Positions 24,275-33,650 are shown, counted from the stretch's first letter. The stretch is 64,000 nucleotides of DNA from Paracoccaceae bacterium (GCA_021741245.1 JAIOYF010000008.1:62001-126000); one strand, 5' to 3'. Notes: generated by a model from the sequence alone, not told the origin. A program made the numbers and translations.

Positions 24275-24970
24275 CTTCATCCCTCTAGGGAGACTTTTAA
24301 GGGAAAAGTGTAGTGTTCTGGCCATTTTATCCTGAACGATATCCTCCAGTTTGCGCTGCGTTCCCTGAAATAGCTGCGGTCGGGAGGAACGTGTTTCCGC
24401 CTGACTGTCCGAAGTATGGTGGTGTTGCTTCGCTTTAGAGCCACTAGAGTAGCGGTGCCTGTGGCGGAGGCCCTAGCATGCAAGCCCCCGGTCAAAGTGA
24501 TAAGGGCCGTGAGCAGTGTTTGATCTCTTGCAACACATCATTGTCAGGCGGTCCACCTGCTCTAGACTGGGTAGGATTTCGGCTTGTTGCAAGGGCCGGG
24601 CGTGGGGTGGATGTTGGCTTGCTGTGTTGTCTATCGAACCGAACCAAGAACGTGGTCTGGAGGTCGAACACCCCGCGACATATGCCCATCTGCCTTTGCG
24701 CTTCCGTACGCTTCTTGAAACCTTGATATCGGCATATCTTTGCTGGGAAGCGCCGCATTTTCACCCAAATAGAGCGAACCTGTGACAACAGGGCAAAGGG
24801 AGGGTACCGCCAAATTATATCGTTCCATTTCAATTGATGCGGCTTCGCTGAGACGGGATGCAGCCCAGTCAATACATACTATTGCCCTTTCAATAGCGAG
24901 GTAAGTATGGCATGTTATGCCAAAGTAAGGTCCCCCGATTTTACCTTGTTCCAGTTACACGAGGATATTC
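24275..24970. other. Long intergenic region before the VPLPA gene
   Basis: About 700 bp hold no supported gene; the frames on both strands look like chance. Just upstream of the next gene, an inverted repeat TGGCAT-GTT-ATGCCA at 24908-24922 may be a regulator site. The region probably carries the promoter of the surface protein gene. Confidence 0.45.
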
Positions 24971-25570
24971 ATGATTAAACAACTCTCACTCGCGGTGGCA
25001 CTCAGCCTTTGCACCGCAGCAAGCGCATCAGCTGCAACCGTTCTGAACGACACTTTCGATTACGGTGCCACGACCTTCACGAATGCTGCTGACAGCGTTT
25101 TTGGTGGCAACTGGACCACGACTGGCGGCACGGTTGATTATCTGGCAACCGGCAGTGGTTTTGGTAGTCTGTGCCGCAGCACCGGTGGCTGTGTTGATCT
25201 TGACGGCAGCAGCGGCGATGCCGGGCTTTTCTCGACCGCAGCAAGTTTCGCGGCAGGCACGTATTCGCTGGCCGTTCAACTGTTCGGTTCTGATCGTGGA
25301 ACAACAGAGTCGGTCACGATTTCGCTGGGCTCTTGGAGCACCACGATTGCGGGCATTTTGTCAGCGGCTGATGTTTCGCAAAGCTTTACCTTTGCGACCA
25401 CGGGTGGCGTGCTGAGCTTTCAAAATGCGGGCGGTGACAACGTAGGCGCTGTGCTTTCTGCGGTTAAGCTGGAGACGGTTGCGGCAGTGCCACTGCCAGC
25501 GGGTGGCCTGCTGTTGCTGGGCGGACTTGCCGGCCTGGCCGGTCTGCGCCGGCGTGCTCGCACGGCCTGA
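24971..25570 (+). CDS. VPLPA-CTERM sorting domain surface protein
   Basis: This 199-residue exported protein has an N-terminal signal peptide (LSLAVALSLCTAASASAA) and a low-complexity, G/T/S-rich mature part with one cysteine pair (CRSTGGC). It ends in the sorting signal VPLPAGGLLLLGGLAGL followed by RRRARTA. This is the VPLPA-type tripartite signal (motif, transmembrane helix, arginine cluster) known in Rhodobacterales and handled by an exosortase-like enzyme. The middle part may fold as a beta-sandwich. No exosortase gene is in the window. GAGGATATTC precedes the ATG. Confidence 0.85.
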   Translation: MIKQLSLAVALSLCTAASASAATVLNDTFDYGATTFTNAADSVFGGNWTTTGGTVDYLATGSGFGSLCRSTGGCVDLDGSSGDAGLFSTAASFAAGTYSLAVQLFGSDRGTTESVTISLGSWSTTIAGILSAADVSQSFTFATTGGVLSFQNAGGDNVGAVLSAVKLETVAAVPLPAGGLLLLGGLAGLAGLRRRARTA

Positions 25571-25580
25571 ATTCTGGCAG

Positions 25581-25646
25581 GTGGGTCGACCCACATTTCT
25601 TGCCACAAAAAGCGAACAAAGGGGGCCGAAGGGTTCCCTTTTTGTT
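25581..25646 (+). terminator. Palindrome and hairpin downstream of the VPLPA gene
   Basis: GTGGGTCGACCCAC (25581-25594) is a perfect palindrome ten bases after the stop. A second hairpin pairs AACAAAGGG (25615-25623) with CCCTTTTTGTT (25636-25646), ending in a T-run. The second is the better terminator candidate. Confidence 0.5.
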
Positions 25647-25879
25647 GACTAAACCGCATCCTCCGCCGCCGCAACGCGCCGAAACGTTACCACGACCTGC
25701 TGCCCTTTCCTGCCATCTTCGCGCTTTCGGAAACGGGATCCTACCCATGTCGGTGATGGTCGTTGCCATGGGCTGCGCCTAGGGTGCTTGCGGCGGGTAT
25801 GATCCAAAAGGGACCGAAACTGGCGCTTGGTTGGAATTCCCTAAACACTTTTCCGCGCGGGTTTTAGAAGGGGTTTGCC

Positions 25880-26180
25880 TTGAAAATTGCCCTCGTCGGC
25901 ATTGGAAAGATCACACCGGACACCATGTACCGACATTTGACCAAGATGCGAGTGGAATGCGCAATCTCCGACAGGCTACGCTCCATCTGTATGAGGCGTC
26001 GGGAACCGATCGGCTGGCCGACAATACCGTGGGGGAAGAGGTCTTTGGCCCACTTGGCCTGATCATCCGGGTTGCAGACATGGCCCAGATGCTGGCTATC
26101 GCCCACAGCCTGCAAGACCCGCTGACCTGCACCCTTCCCAGCCAGCACCAGTTTTGGCGCGACATCCGTCGGCACGATGT
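25880..26180 (+). pseudogene. Fused remnants of sugar oxidoreductase and aldehyde dehydrogenase
   Basis: At 25880 a frame starts MKIALVGIGKI, the first strand and glycine turn of a Gfo/Idh-type dehydrogenase (such as galactose 1-dehydrogenase), and loses similarity after about 11 residues. In another frame (about 26016-26160) follows DNTVGEEVFGPLGLIIRV, then DPLTCTL. This resembles the C-terminal part of an aldehyde dehydrogenase of the 2,5-dioxovalerate/ketoglutaric semialdehyde type. Both pieces belong to oxidative sugar pathways and seem to be joined by a deletion. Neither can be functional. Confidence 0.6.
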
Positions 26181-26254
26181 CGATCCGCTGCGGGCGACGC
26201 CCGGTCAGCGATCAAAACATGCCAAACATCTCTTGCCCGCTGATTGGGGCTGAT

Positions 26255-26284
26255 CCAAAAGGGCCGCCCTGTCTGGGGCGGCCC
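26255..26284 (-). terminator. Rho-independent terminator of the inositol operon
   Basis: GGGCCGCCC (26261-26269) and GGGCGGCCC (26276-26284) form a perfect 9-bp stem with a 6-nt loop. On the minus strand it is followed by TTTT. It lies ten bases after the iolB stop and is the probable end of the operon. Confidence 0.8.
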
Positions 26285-26293
26285 GTTGGCGCA

Positions 26294-27100
26294 TCATGCA
26301 TCGCGTTTTGCGATCCAGTCATGGTCGGGATGGTTCTTGAACCGCCAGTTGCGCCGGGGCCCGGCCATGACATTCAGGTAATACATCTCATAGCCATAGG
26401 GGCTGCCACAGGGGTGATGTCCCTTGGGCACCAGAACCAGATCATGGTTCGACACCGCCATGGTCTCATCCAGACTGCCATCCTCGGTGAACACACGCTG
26501 AATGCCAAAGCCTTGAGCAGGGTTCAGACGGTGGTAATAGGTCTCCTCCAGATAGGTCATATTCGGGAAATCGTCCTCATCATGCCGATGTGGCGGATAA
26601 GAGGACCAATGCCCCTGAGGGGTGAAGACCTCGGTCACCAAAAGGCTGTCAGCTACATCGCGCTCTTCCATGGCAATGGCGTTGATGTGCCGCGTGTTGG
26701 TGCCTCGGCCCCGCGTCACCTGAGGCACGCCCTCGGGCCCGATGACCGCTGCCTGATGCCCGCCTGTGCCGGGGGCCGTGCAGATGGCCAGCGTGAGAGG
26801 GGTTGTTGCTGTCACGGCCCAATCACTGCCGCCCGGCAAATACACACAATGCGGTGGCGTCTTTTCAAACACATCCATCCGGTCGCCCAGCACGCCAAAA
26901 TCCTGCCCAGCCCCGGTCAGGTGCCCCTTGCCCTCGACATAGACCACGATCCCTTCACGATCTCCCATAGATCCCGAGGCCACATCCCCCGCCTCAAGCC
27001 GATAAAGCTCAAACCCCACATAGCCCCAACCCGCACTTTCAGGCGTGCAGTCATGCACCTTGCCCCGCGTGCCCGTCGGTTTCACCAAAAGCCTGCTCAT
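26294..27100 (-). CDS. iolB: 5-deoxy-glucuronate isomerase
   Basis: This 268-residue bicupin isomerises 5-deoxy-D-glucuronate to 5-dehydro-2-deoxy-D-gluconate in myo-inositol breakdown. Family signatures are YVGFELYRLEAGD near the N-terminus, SSYPPHRHDED (metal ligands), and HLTGAG, VLVPKGHHPCGSPYGYEMYYLN near the C-terminus. The frame is open to 27232, but the ATG at 27100 gives the family length. It is the last gene of the operon, separated from iolE by 140 bp that carry two palindromes, and is followed by a strong terminator. Confidence 0.95.
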   Translation of the reverse strand: MSRLLVKPTGTRGKVHDCTPESAGWGYVGFELYRLEAGDVASGSMGDREGIVVYVEGKGHLTGAGQDFGVLGDRMDVFEKTPPHCVYLPGGSDWAVTATTPLTLAICTAPGTGGHQAAVIGPEGVPQVTRGRGTNTRHINAIAMEERDVADSLLVTEVFTPQGHWSSYPPHRHDEDDFPNMTYLEETYYHRLNPAQGFGIQRVFTEDGSLDETMAVSNHDLVLVPKGHHPCGSPYGYEMYYLNVMAGPRRNWRFKNHPDHDWIAKRDA

Positions 27101-27182
27101 CGGTCCAAACCTTTCATCTGTTCCTAAATATCCTGCGGGGGAGACGGATTGGCCTTCCAATCCGTCAGGGGGTGCAAAACCC

Positions 27183-27226
27183 CCAAATTCCTTGCAAGGA
27201 ATTTGCAAAAGTCTTGCAAGACTTTT
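27183..27226. repeat. Two adjacent 22-bp perfect palindromes (iolE-iolB)
   Basis: The first palindrome (27183-27204) has the arm CAAATTCCTTG; the second (27205-27226) has the arm CAAAAGTCTTG. Both are perfect and directly abut. A closely similar doublet lies at 38070-38113. They could form RNA hairpins between the two genes or be a family of intergenic repeats. Confidence 0.85.
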
Positions 27227-27240
27227 GGTCATCTCCCAAC

Positions 27241-28137
27241 TCAGATCAATCCCGCTGCTTTCGATAGCCGCTTCAGTGTCGCAAGGCCCAGCGTCTGATA
27301 GAGCAGCGGGTTGCGCAGGTCCGGGTCCTGCTCGGCCTCGATCACGATCCAGCCGTCATAGCCTGCGCCCGCCAAAATCTGGAGAAGCGGCGCAAAGTCG
27401 ATGGCCCCGTCCTGATCGCCCGGCACGGTGAACACGCCCGCACGCACCCCGTCCATGAAGGACAGCCCTTCGCCCTCGACCTTTGCCCGCACAGTGGGAC
27501 GCACGTTCTTGGCGTGGAAATGGCGCACCCGCCCGACGTGACGGCGCAACACGTCTGCCGGGTCGCCGCCGCCGAAATAGCAATGGCCCGCATCGAACAG
27601 CAGTTTCGTGGCAGGCCCGGTCGCCGCCATGAAGGCATTGATATCCTCGGGGCTTTGCACCACAGTGCCCATGTGGTGGTGATAGACCAGATCCACGCCC
27701 TGCGCCGCGCAATAGGCCGCGATTTCCTCGACCTTGGCCCCAAAGGCGGCCATGCCTGCGGCATCCAGCACAGGCCGCGTCGACAAGGGCTGTGCCAGCC
27801 CCTGAACCGAGTTTGAGGTTTCGCAGCAAATCGCCACGGTGCAGCCATTGTGCTTGAGCTTATCCAGATGCGGCTGGATCGCCTTTTTCTCCTCCTCGAC
27901 CGTGTTTGCCAGCAGGTTCAGCGAATGCCAGCCCGAGACAAAGGCCAGCCCATAGCCCGCCAGCAGCGCCCGCAGCGCCTCCGGATCGTTCTGCGGCCAG
28001 CGATGGCCGTTCTCTATCCCGTCAAAGCCGATCTGTCGGCCTGCCTCGTCCAGAATGCGCGCGGTCGGGATATTGGCGCCAAGGGTTTGGTCGTCGTCAT
28101 TGGCCCATGCAATGGGGTTGGTGCCGAAGCGGATCAC
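27241..28137 (-). CDS. iolE: myo-Inosose-2 dehydratase
   Basis: This 298-residue TIM-barrel enzyme dehydrates 2-keto-myo-inositol to 3D-trihydroxycyclohexane-1,2-dione. It has the family opening IRFGTNPIAWANDDD, the segment DGIENGHRWP and metal-site stretches VYHHHMGTVVQ, LLFDAGHCYFGG and VIEAEQDP. The start is GTG at 28137 and overlaps the iolD stop by four bases (GTGA), so the genes are coupled. Length is normal for IolE. Confidence 0.95.
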   Translation of the reverse strand: MIRFGTNPIAWANDDDQTLGANIPTARILDEAGRQIGFDGIENGHRWPQNDPEALRALLAGYGLAFVSGWHSLNLLANTVEEEKKAIQPHLDKLKHNGCTVAICCETSNSVQGLAQPLSTRPVLDAAGMAAFGAKVEEIAAYCAAQGVDLVYHHHMGTVVQSPEDINAFMAATGPATKLLFDAGHCYFGGGDPADVLRRHVGRVRHFHAKNVRPTVRAKVEGEGLSFMDGVRAGVFTVPGDQDGAIDFAPLLQILAGAGYDGWIVIEAEQDPDLRNPLLYQTLGLATLKRLSKAAGLI

Positions 28138-29966
28138 AGTTTCACCTGTTCTTTGCGTTTGGTTTCATACTTGGCCCGCGCGGCGTTCACTTCCGCGCGG
28201 GGGCTGACTTCTGGCACGCCGACTTCCCACCAGCTGCCGCCCACATGGGTGCTGGGGTAGGGGTCGGTGTCGATGACGATGACATAGGGGCCTTTGACGC
28301 CCGCACGTTTGGACAGCGCCGCCTCCAGCTCTGCGACAGAGGCCACCTTGACGCTTGTGGCCCCCATGCTGGCCGCATGGGCAGCAAAGTCGATCTGCGG
28401 CTGATGCTCCACCCGCGCGTGGGCGTAAAGATTGTTGAACTCCGCCCCGCCGGTGCCCATTTGCAGCCGGTTGATGCAGCCAAAGCCGCGGTTGTCGGTG
28501 ACAACGACGGTAAAGCTGATGCCCATCATGGCCGCCGTCGCCATTTCCGAATTCATCATCATATAGGTGCCGTCGCCGGTAAAGCAGATCACGTCACGGG
28601 CCGGTTGGGCCATCTTGATGCCCATTGCGCCGGCAATTTCATAGCCCATGCAGGAAAAGCCGTATTCCATGTGGTAGGACATCGGCTTTGTCGCCTTCCA
28701 CAGCTTGTGGAGTTCCCCCGGCATCGTGCCTGCCGCGCACATAACCACGGTATCGTCATTGGCCGCACGCTGCACGGCGCCCACCACCTGCATGTCGGTG
28801 GCAAGGGCGTTTCCATCGCCGGGGGCGGCCGTCAGCGGGTCTACAGCCGCGAACCATTCGTCTTTCAGGCTGGCGGCTGGGGGCGAGAACTTAGTCGTGC
28901 CAAGGGCCAATCCAAGCGCCTCCAGCCCCGCCACCGCATCGGCGCAGAGCGGCTCTGCGCCATGTTTCATCGCGTCGTAGGCCTGCACGTTCAGGCTGAT
29001 CAGGCGGCGACCGGGGGCTTTGAACAGCGACCATGACCCGGTGGTAAAGTCCTGAAAGCGGGTGCCAACGCCGATCACCACATCGGCTTGACCGCATACC
29101 GTATTGGCCGATGCCGCCCCGGTCACGCCCACTGGTCCAAGGTTCAGCGGATGGTTCCAAGGCAGCGCCGATTTTCCGGCCTGGGTTTCCACGACAGGGA
29201 TCTGATGCGCCTCGGCAAAGGTGCGCAGCGCTTCGGTGGCAAAGGCGTAATGAACGCCACCCCCCGCCACGATGACGGGCGATTTCGCCCCCCGGATCAG
29301 GGCTGCAACAGCCTCAAGTTCCACGGGGTCGGGCTGCACGCGGCGGATGCGCCAGACGCGCGGGGCAAAGAACGCCTCGGGCCAGTCATACGCCTCGGCC
29401 TGCACATCTTGGCAAAACGACAGCGTGACGGGGCCGCATTCGGCGGGGTCCGTCATCACCCGCATGGCACGGGGTAGGGCGGTCAGCAAATGTTCTGGGC
29501 GCGAGATGCGGTCAAAATAGCGGCTGACCGGACGAAAGCAGTCGTTGACCGACAGGGTGCCATCACCGAAATCCTCCATCTGTTGCAAGACCGGGTCGGG
29601 GCCGCGATGCGCAAAGACATCGCCCGGAATGAACAAGACGGGCAGGCGGTTGACATGGGCCAGACCCGCCGCCGTGACCATGTTCAGCGCCCCCGGCCCG
29701 ATGGAGGAAGTCACCGCCATCGCCCGTTTGCGGCCCAACTGCTTGGCATAGGCGATCGCGGCATGGGCCATCGATTGTTCATTCTGGCCGCGATAGGTGG
29801 GCAGGGCGTCTTGCATGCCCTGCAGCGCCTCACCCAAACCTGCCACATTGCCATGGCCAAAAATGGCCCAGACGCCTGCCAGAAAGGTCTCGCCGTCCTC
29901 ATTCTTTTGCGCGGCCAGATAGCGCACCATCGCCTGTGCGGCGGTCAGTCGGATCGTGGTCATCAT
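28134..29966 (-). CDS. iolD: 3D-(3,5/4)-trihydroxycyclohexane-1,2-dione hydrolase
   Basis: This 610-residue thiamine diphosphate enzyme opens the inositol ring to give 5-deoxy-D-glucuronate. The PYR domain at the N-terminus carries the usual glutamate region, the middle domain has SPVIVAGGGVHYA, and the C-terminal PP domain has the TPP motif GDGTYMMMNSEMATA followed by VVVTDNRGFGCINRLQ. Two ATG codons in tandem (29966, 29963) follow GGGGATAAG; either may start the protein. It lies between iolC, two bases upstream, and iolE, with which it overlaps. Confidence 0.95.
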   Translation of the reverse strand: MMTTIRLTAAQAMVRYLAAQKNEDGETFLAGVWAIFGHGNVAGLGEALQGMQDALPTYRGQNEQSMAHAAIAYAKQLGRKRAMAVTSSIGPGALNMVTAAGLAHVNRLPVLFIPGDVFAHRGPDPVLQQMEDFGDGTLSVNDCFRPVSRYFDRISRPEHLLTALPRAMRVMTDPAECGPVTLSFCQDVQAEAYDWPEAFFAPRVWRIRRVQPDPVELEAVAALIRGAKSPVIVAGGGVHYAFATEALRTFAEAHQIPVVETQAGKSALPWNHPLNLGPVGVTGAASANTVCGQADVVIGVGTRFQDFTTGSWSLFKAPGRRLISLNVQAYDAMKHGAEPLCADAVAGLEALGLALGTTKFSPPAASLKDEWFAAVDPLTAAPGDGNALATDMQVVGAVQRAANDDTVVMCAAGTMPGELHKLWKATKPMSYHMEYGFSCMGYEIAGAMGIKMAQPARDVICFTGDGTYMMMNSEMATAAMMGISFTVVVTDNRGFGCINRLQMGTGGAEFNNLYAHARVEHQPQIDFAAHAASMGATSVKVASVAELEAALSKRAGVKGPYVIVIDTDPYPSTHVGGSWWEVGVPEVSPRAEVNAARAKYETKRKEQVKL

Positions 29967-29967
29967 C

Positions 29968-31869
29968 TTATCCCCTCAAAGCCCGCGCTGCATCCCACAG
30001 GGCGCAAAGACGCGTGTAAGTCCCGGCCATCATGGCAATGGCCTCGTCATCCGTCATTTTCCCGGCAAACAGCGCCTCGGCCGCTTCGGCAAAGATGGTG
30101 CGGCCCACGGCAAAGCCTTTGACCAGATCGAACTTGGCCGCCTTGGCAAAGCTGGCGGCAAGGGTGGCCTCGCTTTCGCCCAGACCCAGCACGACAATCC
30201 CACGGGTATGGGCATCATTGCGCGTGATGGCATCACAGGCAGCTTGCCACCCCGCCTCGGTCTGCATCGGCTCCAGCTTCCACCAGTCGGGGAAGATGCC
30301 GATGTCATAGAAGCGCTGGATCACCTGCGCGGTGGTTTGATCCGTCACGGGGCCAGCCTTCGACGGAATCACCTCCAGCAAAAACTCCAGCCGGTTGCGG
30401 CGGGCGGCGTGGAACAGGCGGGTCACGGTCGCCTCTTGCCCGGCCTTCATCTCTGGCGTGTCATCGGGGTGGTAAAAGCACAAGACCTTGACCACATGCG
30501 CCAGCGGCCATTCCGACAATCCGCCGTAATCGGGGCCAAGTTCGGGTTCCAGCGTCAGGGGCCGCGATCCGGGCCATTCCACGGGGCGGCCAATCCACAG
30601 GCCGGTCTCGGCGGCGGCATGCAGGGCCTCGCGCCCCAATCGGTTGTCACACAAGATGCCATAGCCGGGGCGGCCATCTTGAACCTGCGTCGCAGCTTTC
30701 AGGCACAGGGTCTTGAAACGCGATATCTTTTTGGCATCAGCACCCGGCAGAGTTTCCAGTTGCATGCGGTGGTCAAAGGCAAAGACCCGCATCTCGGGCC
30801 AATCGACCACGCGGTTGGTGGACCAATGGATCTGCTCCAGCGGACCATCGTGGCGCAGCGCCTTGTTCACCACACCCCGCTTGAAGAAGAACTGCATCTC
30901 CTCCCAGCTTGGATAGGCCGGGGCGCAGCCATGGCGTGACACGGCAAAGGCACCGCAGCAATTGGCGTATTTGAGGGCAACGGGCCAAACCTCATCATCC
31001 AGCCAGCCCTTGAGCAGACCTGACATGAAGCCGTCGCCCGCGCCCAGCACGTTGAAGACCTCAATCGGAAAGCCGGGGCCCGCCTCGCCCGCATCCAAGG
31101 TGTCGGGAACCGCGCCGGTAAAGGCGACGGCCCCCATGGGGCCGCGCTTGCACACCAAAGTGGCCTTTGACACAGCACGCACGGCGCGCAAGGCGGCGAT
31201 GGTATCGGTCGTGCCGCCTGCGATATGGAACTCTTCTTCCGTGCCCACGATCAGATCGAACAGTTGCAGGGTGGATTGCAGTTTGGCGGTAACGGCGGCG
31301 CTTTCGATAAAGCGGCTTTCGCCATCGCCATGGCCAGACAGACCCCAGAGGTTGGGGCGATAGTCGATGTCCAGCGCCGTGCGTGCGCCATGTTTGCGCG
31401 CCAAATTCAACGCTTTAAGGACGGCGGCTTCAGTCCGTGGATGGCTCAGGTGGGTGCCGGTTGCCACGACGGCACGGGCGCGGGCGATGAAACCTTCGTC
31501 CACGTCATCTTCGCACAGGGCCATATCGGCGCAGTTTTCACGGTAAAAGATCAGGGGAAAGCGATGTTCATCCCGAATACCCAGCAGGACAAGGGCCGTC
31601 AGACGCTCCGGGTCGGTTTTCACCCCGTCCACACAGACACCTTCGCGCACCAGTTGCTCACGGATAAAGCGGCCCATGTGTTCATCGCCCACACGGGTCA
31701 GCAGCGCCGATTTCAGCCCCAGACGCGCCGTGCCCACCGACATGTTCGTCGGTGAGCCGCCCACGTATTTCTGGAAACTCGCCATATCCTCCAGCCGCCC
31801 GCCGACCTGCGCGCCGTAAAGGTCAACGGAACTGCGGCCAATGGTGATGAGATCCAGATCCTTTTGCAT
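29968..31869 (-). CDS. iolC: Fused 5-dehydro-2-deoxygluconokinase / DUF2090 aldolase
   Basis: This 633-residue protein has two parts. Residues 1 to about 320 are a PfkB-type kinase: DLITIGRSSVDLYG, GGSPTNMSVGTARLG, and the catalytic GAGDGFMSGLLKG. It phosphorylates 5-dehydro-2-deoxygluconate. The rest (about 330-633) is the DUF2090 domain (FAFDHRMQLETLPGA near its start), fused to IolC in many proteobacteria and thought to provide the aldolase step normally done by IolJ. The ATG at 31869 overlaps the idhA stop by one base (TGATG). No separate iolJ is visible, which fits the fusion. Confidence 0.93.
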   Translation of the reverse strand: MQKDLDLITIGRSSVDLYGAQVGGRLEDMASFQKYVGGSPTNMSVGTARLGLKSALLTRVGDEHMGRFIREQLVREGVCVDGVKTDPERLTALVLLGIRDEHRFPLIFYRENCADMALCEDDVDEGFIARARAVVATGTHLSHPRTEAAVLKALNLARKHGARTALDIDYRPNLWGLSGHGDGESRFIESAAVTAKLQSTLQLFDLIVGTEEEFHIAGGTTDTIAALRAVRAVSKATLVCKRGPMGAVAFTGAVPDTLDAGEAGPGFPIEVFNVLGAGDGFMSGLLKGWLDDEVWPVALKYANCCGAFAVSRHGCAPAYPSWEEMQFFFKRGVVNKALRHDGPLEQIHWSTNRVVDWPEMRVFAFDHRMQLETLPGADAKKISRFKTLCLKAATQVQDGRPGYGILCDNRLGREALHAAAETGLWIGRPVEWPGSRPLTLEPELGPDYGGLSEWPLAHVVKVLCFYHPDDTPEMKAGQEATVTRLFHAARRNRLEFLLEVIPSKAGPVTDQTTAQVIQRFYDIGIFPDWWKLEPMQTEAGWQAACDAITRNDAHTRGIVVLGLGESEATLAASFAKAAKFDLVKGFAVGRTIFAEAAEALFAGKMTDDEAIAMMAGTYTRLCALWDAARALRG

Positions 31870-32870
31870 CACAGAACCTCGGACACTTTCACAAGACGCC
31901 CTTCGGCGACAGATTTCAGTGCAGCCTCGGCCAAGGCCAGTGCCATCAGCCCGTCATGGCCAGTGGTGGGTGTAGCGTCACCTGTCGTAACCGATGCCAC
32001 GAAGGCATTGATTTCATTGGCATAGGCGGCGGTGTAGCGGGACATGAAGAAATTCAGCAGCGGAGCCGAATGGAAGCCATCCTTATCGGCCAGCTGAATG
32101 CGGTTTTCGCCGTGGTTTTCCGCCGAAACCATGCCAGTCGCCCCCAGAACCTCGATCCGCTGGTCATAGCCATAGGCGGCGCGGCGGGTGTTGGTGATGA
32201 TGGCTTGGCTGCCGCTTGCCGTGCGCAAGATCACATTGGCGCTGTCGAAATCGCCAAGCTCGCCAATCACCGGGTCCACCAGAACCGACGCCGAGGCAAA
32301 GACACTTTCTACCTCTTCCCCCAAAAGCCAGCGCGCCATGTCGAAGTCGTGGATCGTCATGTCGCGGAACATCCCGCCCGAGCGGGTGATATAGTCGGAA
32401 GGCGGCGCGCCGGGATCGCGGCTTGTGATCGTGACCATTTCAACCTTGCCCACACGGCCCGCATCAATCGCGGCCTTTACGGCCATGAAATCGGGGTCAA
32501 AGCGACGGTTGAATCCAACCATCAGCGTGCCCTTCGTGGCCTCGACCACCTTCAGGCAATTGGCAACGCGCGACAGGGAAAGATCGACCGGCTTTTCACA
32601 AAACACGGCCTTTCTGGCCTCGCAAAACCGTTCGATCAGATCGGCATGGGTGTCGGTCGGGGTGCAGATCACCACCGCATCCACGTCCGTGGAGGCAAGG
32701 ATTTCGTCAATCGTGCGGATATCGCAGCCATAGGCCTCTTTGATCGCCTCAGCGGCGGCGTGCATCGGGTCGGCAATCGCCACCAGATGCGCGCCGGGAA
32801 CCGACGCCACAGCCGAAGCGTGGACGCGGCCAATACGGCCCGCCCCGAGGATTGCGAAATTGACGCTCAT
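31869..32870 (-). CDS. idhA: myo-Inositol 2-dehydrogenase
   Basis: This 333-residue Gfo/Idh/MocA family enzyme oxidises myo-inositol to 2-keto-myo-inositol with NAD. The Rossmann start is FAILGAGRIGRVHASAVA, followed by the conserved CEKPVD lysine-proline motif near residue 95 and the catalytic region GGMFRDMTIHDFDMARWLLG (two parts, with Asp and His). The length is standard. The stop overlaps the iolC start. It is preceded by the SDR gene with a 12-bp gap, in the same run. Confidence 0.93.
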   Translation of the reverse strand: MSVNFAILGAGRIGRVHASAVASVPGAHLVAIADPMHAAAEAIKEAYGCDIRTIDEILASTDVDAVVICTPTDTHADLIERFCEARKAVFCEKPVDLSLSRVANCLKVVEATKGTLMVGFNRRFDPDFMAVKAAIDAGRVGKVEMVTITSRDPGAPPSDYITRSGGMFRDMTIHDFDMARWLLGEEVESVFASASVLVDPVIGELGDFDSANVILRTASGSQAIITNTRRAAYGYDQRIEVLGATGMVSAENHGENRIQLADKDGFHSAPLLNFFMSRYTAAYANEINAFVASVTTGDATPTTGHDGLMALALAEAALKSVAEGRLVKVSEVL

Positions 32871-32882
32871 GATAGTCCTTTC

Positions 32883-33650
32883 TTATTCGGGATAAGCGCC
32901 CGAAACGTTTTGATCGAAGTCAACGATTGATCCGGTCATTACACCGGAATTGGGGCCAAGCATATAGGCCGCAAGCTGTGCCACGTGCTCTGGTTTTACA
33001 AGCATTCCAAAGGGTTGCTTGGCTTCAGCTGCGGCCAGCCAGCCATCTTGCGCACCGTGATACCGACGCTGAACCGAATCTTCGCCCGGCGTGTCCATCC
33101 AGCCGCAGTTGATGCCATTCACCCGGATCCGATCGCCCCGCAAGGCGTTGGCGGCATTCTTTGTGACATTTGCCAAAGCGGCCTTGCTGGCGGAATAAGG
33201 GGCAAGGAAACTTTGCCCGCAATGCACGACCATCGACAGGATATTGACCACACTCGCCGGATGGTTCGCCGCCCGCGCCAGTTGCGCCACGCGTTGCAGG
33301 GCAAAGAACGGACCCTTGGCGTTGACCGCCATCATCTGGTCCCACATCTGTGGGGTCGTATCAAGAATGGACCCCCGGTCCGTCGATGCCCCCGCAAGGC
33401 ACAGGGCGTCTATCCGCCCCATGATGGCTGCCGCCTGATCCACCACATCCAGAACCTGCGCCACATCTGCCAGATCGCAGGGGACAAAGCTTGCCCCAAG
33501 CTGTCTTGCCGCAGCCTCACCCTTTGCAACATCGCGCGCCGCGATGACAAGGTTTGTGCACCCCTCGGCCAGCAGTCGTTCGGCGATGGCCAGCCCAAGG
33601 CCCTGCGTTCCGCCAAAGACTAGGGCACAGGTTTGCTTATGCGGTTTCAT
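32883..33650 (-). CDS. SDR oxidoreductase of the inositol operon
   Basis: This 255-residue short-chain dehydrogenase has the start LVFGGTQGLGLAIAERLL (the glycine motif is GGTQGLG), a catalytic serine in VVNILSMVV, YSASKAA, and a C-terminal MTGSIVDFDQNVSGA. The NNAG motif is replaced by CLAGAST. It is the first gene of the operon, 12 bp before idhA, so it probably acts on an inositol stereoisomer or a keto-inositol, but the substrate is not shown by the sequence. Confidence 0.8.
   Translation of the reverse strand: MKPHKQTCALVFGGTQGLGLAIAERLLAEGCTNLVIAARDVAKGEAAARQLGASFVPCDLADVAQVLDVVDQAAAIMGRIDALCLAGASTDRGSILDTTPQMWDQMMAVNAKGPFFALQRVAQLARAANHPASVVNILSMVVHCGQSFLAPYSASKAALANVTKNAANALRGDRIRVNGINCGWMDTPGEDSVQRRYHGAQDGWLAAAEAKQPFGMLVKPEHVAQLAAYMLGPNSGVMTGSIVDFDQNVSGAYPE

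Noticed and set aside
24492-24872. Frames on both strands between element 2 and the VPLPA gene
   Set aside because: They overlap each other, lack start signals and show no recognisable motif.
27906-32930. Long plus-strand frames opposite iolE, iolD, iolC and idhA
   Set aside because: All lie inside conserved inositol genes and show shadow composition; none has a start signal.
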